NCBI GenBank assembly: GCA_038203695.1
Contig: JBBRDQ010000258.1
Location: 1-6,652, forward strand
Length of the DNA: 6,652 nucleotides
Origin: M3007 sp038203695
Lineage (GTDB): Bacteria > Bacteroidota > Bacteroidia > Chitinophagales > Saprospiraceae
Direction: 5' to 3'
Numbering within the stretch: position 1 is the stretch's first letter; every line of letters begins with the position of its first letter. Positions 1 to 5,718 of this stretch are shown here, piece after piece. Below the pieces are notes generated by a model that saw nothing but the letters and a program-made list of their open reading frames with translations, had not been told where the DNA came from and did not search any database. A program made the position numbers and the translations under genes.

Positions 1-1296
1 CCCATCGGCAGAATTAGCGATCGGTGCCGCAAAATAGCGATTGATATCGTCCGTCTTGTAGATCGGCACATCGCTGTTGAACTGGTATAAAGCCGGATTG
101 AGCGGCGCTTTAAGGATGCTTTTAAGTTCGACAACCTTGGCTTTATTGGGCACAAAATCATCGGTCAGGCGAAAGAAAACTTCCTTGCCCAGGGCGTCTT
201 TGCCGGCTTTCAGCGTCGTACCTTTTAATAAAAGTTTGCTGTCGACGTGTTTGGCCAGTTCGAAGGTGACGAAAGCCTGGGCCGGAACGGGGCCATTTTC
301 TTTCAGGTGCAACACCCGGTTGTAATAAAACCGCAGGTGCCGGTCGGTCAGCGTGTTCAGATAATCCCGTTCATGGGCAAACAGGCGCAAAAACGACAGA
401 TACAGCGCAAAATGCGGCTCGTGCAAGTTCCATTGGCTCAATAATAAATCCAGCGCAGTAGTAGCCTCCTGGGAAGACTTGGCAAAAACCTTTAAAAATT
501 GCTCGAACGCATTGGTAAAAAAGAAGTGGCGAATCGCAAAGTTGATGTGTCCGGGCGCATCATTGACCAGCGGCGGCGTACCAAAAACGGACGGGTCGGC
601 AGCAATGCCGGCCACGAATGTGCTCCAGTCGGGCGAGCCATCGGTAATCCAGTCGTTCGAAAAAGTATAGGTGGAGATTACGATGTCCAGTGGTTCGATG
701 GCTTCGCCCAGTATCCGCATATCCCGGACGCGCTGCACCAGCAGATTATCGCCCGCATCCAGCAAAGGGTACGGCACTACGCCCGAATTTGCGTGCAGGT
801 GCCAGGCGATCCAGTTGCGGAAGGCCGGCGCCAGATTGGTGCGCACCTGATTGCGCAACGAGGTTTTAATATTCAGGTCTTCCGGCAACAACGCGATATG
901 GCGATCTAGCTGCCAGGCCAGTGTAGCCACCGCATCAAACAGACGGTTAAAATGCTGCTTGAGCAAGGGTTCATTGGCCTGGTTATCCAGTTTTTGCAGT
1001 TCGATAAAAATCAGCCGGGTTTCTTCGCGAAACCAGTTGGCCCGGGCAGCAGCCAGATTGGCCAGCACGATCGCCGGATTGAAACTCCAAAAAGGCGTCC
1101 AGTCACCCGTAGCATTGTCCGTGAGATTATAATATTGCAGGAACTGCGCATAAGACCGCGCAAACACCACCCAGTCGGCGTAGTTGCGCTCGTCTACCTT
1201 CACATAATCGGGATGCAGGCCGAAAGGCGCTCGCTCGCCCTGGGCTGTACCACTGTGCAGTATCCGGAATTCGTTTCTTATTTCGTTGCAGTTCAT
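1..1296 (-). CDS. Baseplate J-like (Afp11-type) protein, N-terminal part, runs off left edge
   Basis: The frame is open from an ATG at 1296 to base 1 with no stop, giving 432 residues of a longer protein. It starts MNCNEIRNEF and is rich in Trp, Phe and Leu helices through residue ~310. A segment at ~313-349 (LNTLTDRHLRFYYNRVLHLK, then a VTFELAK stretch) and the following Gly/Lys-rich strand region (~350-395, with LLLKGTTLKAGKDALGKE) match my recollection of the large baseplate J/gp47-family proteins of Bacteroidota eCIS loci. Such proteins, like Afp11, build the baseplate wedge that surrounds the spike and holds the sheath. Its position directly after gp25 fits the afp order. The ATG at 1296 follows an AT-rich spacer, and AAAGAA lies just before it. 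Assignment rests on context plus these segments; the C-terminal part that would settle it is outside the window. No membrane segment or signal peptide is visible. Confidence 0.85.
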   Translation of the reverse strand, partial: MNCNEIRNEFRILHSGTAQGERAPFGLHPDYVKVDERNYADWVVFARSYAQFLQYYNLTDNATGDWTPFWSFNPAIVLANLAAARANWFREETRLIFIELQKLDNQANEPLLKQHFNRLFDAVATLAWQLDRHIALLPEDLNIKTSLRNQVRTNLAPAFRNWIAWHLHANSGVVPYPLLDAGDNLLVQRVRDMRILGEAIEPLDIVISTYTFSNDWITDGSPDWSTFVAGIAADPSVFGTPPLVNDAPGHINFAIRHFFFTNAFEQFLKVFAKSSQEATTALDLLLSQWNLHEPHFALYLSFLRLFAHERDYLNTLTDRHLRFYYNRVLHLKENGPVPAQAFVTFELAKHVDSKLLLKGTTLKAGKDALGKEVFFRLTDDFVPNKAKVVELKSILKAPLNPALYQFNSDVPIYKTDDINRYFAAPIANSADG

Positions 1297-1303
1297 TTCT
1301 TTA

Positions 1304-1366
1304 ATGAATTATGAATTATGAATAGAAGACTGGATTCCGCCGGGTATTCATCATTCATCATTAATT
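1304..1366. repeat. Two opposed arrays of degenerate 7-nt repeats between gp25 and baseplate J
   Basis: On the plus strand, ATGAATT (1304-1310), ATGAATT (1311-1317) and ATGAATA (1318-1324) lie head to tail. After 21 nt, ATTCATC (1346-1352), ATTCATC (1353-1359) and ATTAATT (1360-1366) follow in the opposite sense. The second array ends exactly at the gp25 stop codon, so the repeats occupy most of the 70-nt spacer. They resemble short tandem heptamer repeats seen in intergenic DNA of other bacteria; function is unknown. Confidence 0.75.
1311..1358 (-). repeat. Inverted repeat / RNA hairpin in the gp25-baseplate J spacer
   Basis: Bases 1311-1324 (ATGAATTATGAATA) pair with 1345-1358 (TATTCATCATTCAT) at 13 of 14 positions, leaving a 20-nt loop at 1325-1344. 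The stem is AT-rich and no T-run follows it on the transcribed strand, so it does not look like an intrinsic terminator. It could slow ribosomes, or act as a processing or pausing site just before the large baseplate J gene; this is inference. Confidence 0.6.
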
Positions 1367-1786
1367 TTAAATTATTTCCGAACCTTCATTTTTGTAGTAC
1401 GGGAACACGTAATTGAACCGGGAATTGGTCGCCCGAACGCGATAAACCACTTCAATCAGGATGACACCTTCGGTCACCCGGTCAGTTTGCAGCAGAATGT
1501 CTTCGGCTTCGATGCGGGGTTCGTAATACAGGATCGCGGTCTTGATCCGGTCGAACAATAGGGTTTGCAGCCCCGTATCGATGGGTTCGAACAACAGGTC
1601 GCGCAGGTTGCAGCCATAAGCGGGTAGCATGACGCGCTCGCCCAGCGAAGTAGAAAGTAGAATCTCCAGGCTGCGCTGGATGTCTTCTTCCGCTTCGGTC
1701 ATGCTAACCGTATGCGCCGAACTGATAAAAGTGGGCGGAAAGCTCCAGCCTCTGCCCAGAAAACCACCTAAAGATTGACTCATCAT
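1367..1786 (-). CDS. gp25-like baseplate wedge protein (Afp9-type, GPW/gp25 family)
   Basis: This 139-residue protein has the normal length and motifs of the GPW/gp25 family, the lysozyme-like wedge subunit of T4 gp25, TssE and Afp9 that initiates sheath assembly at the baseplate. Near the N-terminus (residues ~10-20) is GRGWSFPPTF, typical of eCIS members. Residues 31-68 hold an EAEEDIQRSLEILL helix and then LPAYGCNLRDLLFEP, and the family's EPR motif is at residues 89-91 (YYEPRIEAED). The last ~30 residues are beta-strand-like. An in-frame TTG at 1795 would add three residues, but tandem ATGs at 1786 and 1783 are better starts; which of the two is used is uncertain. It lies 28 nt after the PAAR stop and 70 nt before baseplate J. 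It is complete, with a TAA stop. The order PAAR then gp25 is reversed relative to afp9-afp10. Confidence 0.95.
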   Translation of the reverse strand: MMSQSLGGFLGRGWSFPPTFISSAHTVSMTEAEEDIQRSLEILLSTSLGERVMLPAYGCNLRDLLFEPIDTGLQTLLFDRIKTAILYYEPRIEAEDILLQTDRVTEGVILIEVVYRVRATNSRFNYVFPYYKNEGSEII

Positions 1787-1814
1787 GCGTTTCAAGTTTG
1801 GTGTTTGCGTTGTT

Positions 1815-2105
1815 TCATCCCCCGATCAATACCGTAGGGCAACCGACGACAATACTGCCGCCGTGTGCCGTGGAATCTCCCAGTCGCGCCGCTGGCATCC
1901 CGCCGATCATTACCGTGGCGGAACCTTTTACGATCACGTCCGGCGGACCGCTACAAAGGGCTTGGTCGCCTTGCCGCGCAGCGGGCATGCCGCCGATCAG
2001 CACGGTCGGACAACCCGGACCGAGAATCGGTCCACCGACGTGTGGCTGCGGTCCGTTAGAAGCGGGGCATACGTGCATATCGTTTAATCGGGCGGCTGGA
2101 GGCAT
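1815..2105 (-). CDS. PAAR-domain spike tip protein (Afp10-type)
   Basis: This 96-residue protein is a stand-alone PAAR domain. PAAR proteins fold into a sharp cone that caps the VgrG/gp5 needle and pierces the target membrane. The sequence shows three literal PAAR motifs: PPAARLND (residues 2-9), GGMPAARQGD (38-47) and GGMPAARLGD (68-77). It also has three TVLIGG/TVMIGG strands (34-39, 64-69, 91-96), as expected for the pseudo-threefold cone. The family binds zinc through three His and one Cys near the tip; H11, H22, C51 and H81 are candidate ligands, which is my inference from spacing. It ends right after the last strand, so there is no C-terminal toxin or transthyretin extension as in some T6SS PAAR proteins. 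It follows the spike gene after 63 nt and precedes gp25, matching its partner. Start ATG at 2105 puts the first PAAR motif at the N-terminus, as usual. Confidence 0.95.
   Translation of the reverse strand: MPPAARLNDMHVCPASNGPQPHVGGPILGPGCPTVLIGGMPAARQGDQALCSGPPDVIVKGSATVMIGGMPAARLGDSTAHGGSIVVGCPTVLIGG
1818..2012 (-). repeat. Internal coding repeats of the PAAR gene
   Basis: Three in-frame copies encode the same TVLIGG/TVMIGG strand. The first two (1965-2012 and 1875-1919) continue into GGMPAAR and Gly-Asp, and the last (1818-1841) stops after the strand. On the plus strand the copies share a GCCGATCA-type core (CCGCCGATCA, CCGCCGATCA, CCCCGATCA). They reflect the threefold protein cone and are not a mobile repeat. 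Confidence 0.8.
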
Positions 2106-2111
2106 TTTTTT

Positions 2112-2132
2112 AGTTAGGAGTTATGGGTTATA
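2112..2132. repeat. Three degenerate 7-nt repeats in the spike-PAAR spacer
   Basis: AGTTAGG (2112-2118), AGTTATG (2119-2125) and GGTTATA (2126-2132) follow each other with a 7-nt period in the 63-nt gap between the spike stop and the PAAR start. A small perfect 6-bp stem TCATAA/TTATGA (2139-2144 with 2153-2158, 8-nt loop) lies beside them. Both are non-coding. Confidence 0.55.
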
Positions 2133-2168
2133 TTTTACTCATAATCATGCTTTTATGACTCGATGGGT

Positions 2169-3890
2169 TTAATTGATCATTACGGTGCCGCCTTTGATGG
2201 TGGTGGTGCCGCTGGCAGAAAATTCGCCGGAGGCCTGGGCACTGGATTTGATATTCGCCCCTTTTATGTCTACGTTTCCGGTGGCTTTCAGGATCAGGTC
2301 TTTGGCGCTTTCCAGGGTGATGCCGCTGGAATCCATGGTAATCTTGTTGCCGTTCTGATCTTCCATAAAAATGGCTTGGTCGGCACCGGAGAGGAAGATT
2401 TTATTGCCGTCCGGTGTCTCGATCAGCACATTTTTTTTATCGTCGTCGAACATCAGTTTTATGCCGCTGCGGGTCACAAATCCCTTTTCGTGGTTGTCGT
2501 CTTTGGCTTCGATGGGGGCGGGTTTGGCGCTGCTGTTCACACCGCCCAGGATGATCGGGTGGCGGGGGTCGTTGTTGAGAAAACCCAGGATGACTTCGTC
2601 GCCGATTTCCGGTCGGAAGAAGGAACCGCGATTGTCGCCGGCATCCAGCGTCGCTACGCGCGCCCAGGCGCCTTCGTCATTGGCATCGATCACGGGCATG
2701 CGTACCATGACGCGGTGTTCGCCGTCGGGGTCATTTTCCAGTTGGGTGACGATACCGATCTGCAAGCCCGATACGGCCGGAATAATGCCGCTGGCTAACG
2801 GCGATTGCACCTCAAATCGCTCGGGAAACCATTCGGGCGCCAATCCAAACTGCGCGTCGGTCAGCCAGTTGCCGTTGGAAATCTCATGGCGCACGGCCGA
2901 TACGAAGACCACGCCTTCAAAGCGTTCGCCTACTCCCTGGAGTTTGACTAATTGTCCGGGCAACAAGGAGGCCAGGCCCTGAAATTTAGCGCGGCCACGG
3001 ATCTTCGCCATGCGTGATTTTTGCAGGCGGGCTTTGGCCCAGGTTTGCAGTTCGGGTTCGCTCAGATTGCCGGTGTGGTATTGCAATAACGGGTCAATCC
3101 CGTGAATACCGGCCAGGTCGGCGGCGCTGATATTGCCGGCTTCCCGTACGCGGGAGGAGGATTCTTCCGATTCGAGCAGCCCCTGGTCGGCTACGCCCCA
3201 ACCGATGGATTTCACCGATTTGAACTGGGTACGCACGTCCATTTCTGCGTCGAATTCGAGCAATGTAGCCCCGAATTGCAGCGTTTGTCCTGCCGATTGG
3301 GCAAAATCAGGCATAGTGATCTTGATTTCGCCGTTTTCGACCAGGCAGATTTTGCCCAGCATATCAGCGCGTGTCAGCACAAAATCCCAGTCGGAACAGT
3401 CGAATTGCACGATCTCGCGTTGTTGCTGCGTGGTGGCTTCCACATCGCTGCGCAAGCCGTTCTGCTGAATAATGTCTTCCAGTACATCGCTGTCTTTCTG
3501 ATCGCGGAAATAGCGACTCTTGCGGCCCACGGTCATTTTGAAAGCCTCGTCTTTACAAACAATGGTCAGCATAGACGATTGATTGCGCACTTTGACGCTG
3601 TGGCTGACGACTATGCCTTTGAAAATGGTGTCGTCCGTACCCTGGTAACCGGCTTTCACCTCAATTTTTTTACCTGGCACAAATAAATCCTTATCGCTTA
3701 CGTCGAACGTCTGGCTGGCCCCGCTGCCATCGCGAATGATGAGCGTGGCGGTCGGCAGCCGGTTCACTTCCTTGACCACCACGACCGACAATACCTGGTG
3801 CTCCCCCGAAACGGGTACTTCATCGGACAATACCGTGAAGGTGCAAACACTGGGCGCGCTTGGGGTTGGAATCAGCCGTTCGGAGGTCAT
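2169..3890 (-). CDS. VgrG/gp27-gp5-like central spike protein (Afp8-type)
   Basis: This complete 573-residue protein is the trimeric spike at the centre of the baseplate. Residues ~15-360 correspond to the gp27-like hub, including an SVVVVKEVNRLPTATLIIRD strand pair (35-54) and SDWDFVLTRADMLGK (~166-180), which resembles the DWDF(L/V)xxRAxxxG segment of VgrG/phage-late-D proteins. Residues ~376-455 form the gp5-type OB fold (IGIVTQLENDPDGEHRVMVR through EIGDEVILGFLNNDPRHPIILG). Residues ~470-573 are a strand-rich needle with two NGNKI/DGNKI repeats (494-498, 513-517) and regular VDIKGANIKS-type turns, ending in GGTVMIN. There is no lysozyme insert as in T4 gp5 and no C-terminal effector. The start ATG overlaps the LysM gene stop as ATGA, implying translational coupling. 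Length is usual for Afp8/PVC8-type spikes. The PAAR tip gene follows. Confidence 0.95.
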   Translation of the reverse strand: MTSERLIPTPSAPSVCTFTVLSDEVPVSGEHQVLSVVVVKEVNRLPTATLIIRDGSGASQTFDVSDKDLFVPGKKIEVKAGYQGTDDTIFKGIVVSHSVKVRNQSSMLTIVCKDEAFKMTVGRKSRYFRDQKDSDVLEDIIQQNGLRSDVEATTQQQREIVQFDCSDWDFVLTRADMLGKICLVENGEIKITMPDFAQSAGQTLQFGATLLEFDAEMDVRTQFKSVKSIGWGVADQGLLESEESSSRVREAGNISAADLAGIHGIDPLLQYHTGNLSEPELQTWAKARLQKSRMAKIRGRAKFQGLASLLPGQLVKLQGVGERFEGVVFVSAVRHEISNGNWLTDAQFGLAPEWFPERFEVQSPLASGIIPAVSGLQIGIVTQLENDPDGEHRVMVRMPVIDANDEGAWARVATLDAGDNRGSFFRPEIGDEVILGFLNNDPRHPIILGGVNSSAKPAPIEAKDDNHEKGFVTRSGIKLMFDDDKKNVLIETPDGNKIFLSGADQAIFMEDQNGNKITMDSSGITLESAKDLILKATGNVDIKGANIKSSAQASGEFSASGTTTIKGGTVMIN

Positions 3891-4579
3891 GCGGGTGTGG
3901 ATTTTTTGTCAAATGGCGGAAAAAACAGTTCGGTTCCGGGTACGATCTTGCGGAAATTGGTCAGGCCGTTGATTCGTGCTACCTGGGTAGTGTATTTGGC
4001 ACTTCCATAAATGTCGTTGCACAAATTGTACAGGGTATCGCCGGCTTTCACACTGCGCAAATGGGTCAGGTCCGGTGAAAAGAGATTGGCAATAGCCAGT
4101 CGCAATACATCGCTGAAACTACCGATAAAGGTCACTTTCGCCATGGTCCGGATGGGTGTCCCGTCGGATTTGAACAGTTTGTGCTGCATCTGCAACGCTG
4201 TTAATCGCCCCTTAAAAATCATCTTACCCCAGATGATCATAAAGTGGCGCGGCCCGTGTACGTCGCTTTCTATATCGAGTAAAAACTTCTTCAACTGTTC
4301 CGTTTCCACATACACATCCGGTCGCGGCACGCCATCTAAAATCCCGGTATTGTCAAACCACAGATCACAGGTAAATTGCTCCGGCGAATGGCGTGTGTAC
4401 CTGGCTTCAGTCCCATTATTGCTCTGCGCCGCATCCGTATTATACTCAATGGCATAATCCAGCGAGTACGTCTCCGGATTGACCAATACCGGAAAAGTCG
4501 GCGGTACCGCCGGAATGGTATAATCGCTGTCCTTAAAGGCCAGGATCTTCATTTTTTCCAATTTTCCGAGGAAATCCAT
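3887..4579 (-). CDS. LysM-domain tube/baseplate connector (Afp7-type, CIS tube protein)
   Basis: This 230-residue protein is a phage gp53-like/Afp7-type connector that links the tube to the spike and baseplate. Residues ~25-165 form the conserved N-terminal part: PPTFPVLVNPETYSLDY (26-42), an asparagine-rich loop with SNNGTEARYTR (53-63), FTCDLWFDNTGI (69-80), HGPRHFMIIWGKMIFKGRL (108-126) and MAKVTFIGSFSDV (146-158). Residues ~173-223 are a LysM-like domain (LRSVKAGDTLYNLCNDIYG, then VARINGL and IVPGTELFFPPF). In this protein class the LysM domain is structural in the baseplate rather than a sign of free peptidoglycan binding; that is family knowledge, not seen here. There is no signal peptide. 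It starts 38 nt after the small DUF5908-like gene and its TGA overlaps the spike ATG by 4 nt. It is complete and of normal length. Confidence 0.93.
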   Translation of the reverse strand: MDFLGKLEKMKILAFKDSDYTIPAVPPTFPVLVNPETYSLDYAIEYNTDAAQSNNGTEARYTRHSPEQFTCDLWFDNTGILDGVPRPDVYVETEQLKKFLLDIESDVHGPRHFMIIWGKMIFKGRLTALQMQHKLFKSDGTPIRTMAKVTFIGSFSDVLRLAIANLFSPDLTHLRSVKAGDTLYNLCNDIYGSAKYTTQVARINGLTNFRKIVPGTELFFPPFDKKSTPA

Positions 4580-4592
4580 CTGGTGCGAAGGG

Positions 4593-4606
4593 TGAATAAT
4601 GAATTA
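4593..4606. repeat. 7-nt repeat pair in the DUF5908-LysM spacer
   Basis: TGAATAA (4593-4599) and TGAATTA (4600-4606) are adjacent heptamers that share the core of the 1304-1324 array. The pattern decays through TAGATGA and AGAATCA and reaches the stop codon of the small gene at 4620. They fill part of the 38-nt spacer ahead of the LysM gene. Confidence 0.5.
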
Positions 4607-4617
4607 TAGATGAAGAA

Positions 4618-4797
4618 TCAGCGCTCGTGCTTTTCGTGGATGATCTGCAGGGTTTGTTCTACACATTCCTTGAGCAGGGCATCTGCGGCGGTTGTGGTCT
4701 GCTGCGCGGTCGCCGATTGGTTAGCCGGCGTTTGCGCAGTTTTTTCAGGTTCGTTGACCTGGATGCGGATGTTCAGTTCGCGTATTTCGACGGGCAT
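4618..4797 (-). CDS. Small DUF5908-like eCIS protein (59 residues, afp6 position)
   Basis: A 59-residue gene sits between the second tube gene and the LysM gene, at the position of afp6. Its ATG (4797) is one base beyond the TGA of the tube gene (TGA-T-ATG), so translation is probably coupled; it ends in TGA at 4620-4618. The protein has three parts. Residues 1-15 are a strand-like head (MPVEIRELNIRIQV) that I recognise as the DUF5908 signature of Bacteroidota eCIS loci. Residues ~16-39 are a low-complexity Pro/Gln/Thr/Ala linker. Residues ~38-59 form a charged helix (AADALLKECVEQTLQIIHEK) ending in HER. It has no signal peptide or membrane segment. Its molecular role is not known to me; a clamp or adaptor between tube and baseplate is inference from position and from the head-linker-helix layout. 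It is short enough to be missed by a 60-residue cutoff. Confidence 0.9.
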   Translation of the reverse strand: MPVEIRELNIRIQVNEPEKTAQTPANQSATAQQTTTAADALLKECVEQTLQIIHEKHER

Positions 4798-4798
4798 A

Positions 4799-5233
4799 TC
4801 AGCGCAGTTTAAAGTATTGGTAACTCAATTCGAGCGATTCGATCACCACGGCATTTTCCTGCGCGTTGAAGTCCGATATAGCCCATTTTTTAGGCCAGGC
4901 CCTCGTTACGCTCCAGGTTTTCAGCGGCTGGTGCTGTTCATTGAGCAGCATAATCTGGATATCGGCCGGTTCGAAAATGCGGTTCTCAAAAGCGTTCAGG
5001 CACCATTTGAGCACCTTCGAATCGAGTAGCAGACCACGCTGGAGCGACAGATCGGCGTACTTGGTGCGCACCGGCAATTTATGCTCGAAGCGATTTTCGC
5101 CGCCTTCAATGATCGTTTCCGTATCGTACTCGACCGACAGGCCCGACACCTTTTGGAAATGCGTGTCCAGTACCCCGTCGCTGATGGAAAACTGTACTTT
5201 GAAGTGAAATCCGACCGGTGGATAATAAGCCAT
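4799..5233 (-). CDS. Second tail tube protein, tube-initiator type (Afp5-like)
   Basis: This 144-residue protein has the gp19/Hcp-like tube fold. Like its upstream neighbour it starts with a MAxYPxxxFHF head, but it differs throughout. It has a longer first hairpin (QFSISDGVLDTHFQKVSGL, residues 14-32), the GLSVEYDTETIIEGGENRF strand-loop (31-49), LSLQRGLLLDSKVLKWC (62-78) and the family C-terminus LLNEQHQPLKTWSVTRAWP (96-114) then VIESLELSYQYFKL (130-143). In Afp and PVC the second tube paralog (Afp5/PVC5) forms the first ring, adapting the six-fold tube to the three-fold spike. The gene order (after the main tube, before afp6/afp7-like genes) supports that role here. It starts 11 nt after the main tube stop, and its TGA is one base from the next ATG. 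The alternative is simply another tube ring subunit. Confidence 0.9.
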   Translation of the reverse strand: MAYYPPVGFHFKVQFSISDGVLDTHFQKVSGLSVEYDTETIIEGGENRFEHKLPVRTKYADLSLQRGLLLDSKVLKWCLNAFENRIFEPADIQIMLLNEQHQPLKTWSVTRAWPKKWAISDFNAQENAVVIESLELSYQYFKLR

Positions 5234-5244
5234 AACGGTTGGGT

Positions 5245-5676
5245 TTATTCAAAGGAAACAGTCAGCCCTTCGTGGGCCAGTTCGATACTCTCAATGGCGA
5301 TCTCGTTGGCGTCCGACTTGAGGTCAGCGCCGGTCACCTTGAGTGGCCAGGCGTTTTTAATACTCCAGGTCACGACGGGTTCGTGGTTTTCATTGAGCAA
5401 TTTGACGGTCACGTCGCGCCGCTCGATGGTACTCAGCGACACCGTGTTCCACCATTCGTAGAATTGATTGTCGCTTTTAAACATCCCGCGTTTGAGGGTA
5501 ATATTGCCGAATTTTTGCATGCCTGGCTGTTTGGTCTTGTGGTATTCCGGACTGGCGCCACTGCGGTATTCGATGACTTCGGTCTCGACACCCAGGCCGG
5601 TAACTTCGGTAAAGCCAAGGTTGGCACCACCCCAGTCGACCTGGAAGTGAAATTTGGGAAGCGGATAATTTGCCAT
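5245..5676 (-). CDS. Main tail tube protein (Afp1-like, gp19/Hcp fold)
   Basis: This 143-residue protein is the inner tube subunit that stacks as hexameric rings inside the sheath and is driven out on contraction. Visible family marks are the MANYPLPKFHFQV start, GFTEVTGLGVETEVIEYRSG (residues 21-40), the exposed loop with PEYHKTKQPG (43-52), ITLKRGMF (59-66), FYEWWN (72-77) and the C-terminal LLNENHEPVVTWSIKNAWP (93-111) followed by IAIESIELAHEGL (126-138). These are typical of phage tail protein/CIS tube families. It has no signal peptide, as expected for a particle assembled in the cytoplasm. It lies 42 nt downstream of the sheath gene and 11 nt upstream of the divergent second tube gene, so both tube subunits may be made from one message. 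The ATG at 5676 aligns the N-terminus with its paralog, which supports this start. Confidence 0.95.
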   Translation of the reverse strand: MANYPLPKFHFQVDWGGANLGFTEVTGLGVETEVIEYRSGASPEYHKTKQPGMQKFGNITLKRGMFKSDNQFYEWWNTVSLSTIERRDVTVKLLNENHEPVVTWSIKNAWPLKVTGADLKSDANEIAIESIELAHEGLTVSFE

Positions 5677-5718
5677 AATAGGTTACGTGAAGATTGAATG
5701 AAAAGAAGGGGTTGTAGC

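Noticed and set aside
499..909. Plus-strand open frame in the left third
   Set aside because: It lies opposite the baseplate J frame, which is open over all of 1-1296 and has family segments. Overlapping plus-strand frames in this region are shadows.
1311..1358. Intrinsic terminator between gp25 and baseplate J
   Set aside because: The stem is AT-rich with a 20-nt loop and has no following U-run on the transcribed strand; the operon continues in the same direction.
1304..1366. CRISPR array or insertion-sequence end
   Set aside because: Units are 7 nt with no spacers, there is no transposase or target duplication, and no cas gene is present.
2163..2798. Long plus-strand open frame (211 codons) opposite the spike gene
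   Set aside because: It lies wholly antisense to a gene with clear family motifs, and its Gly/Phe/Val-rich product matches nothing I recognise. It is an antisense shadow.
3102..3686. Plus-strand open frame of 194 codons
   Set aside because: Antisense to the spike hub domain, no recognisable motif, no spacing consistent with a gene.
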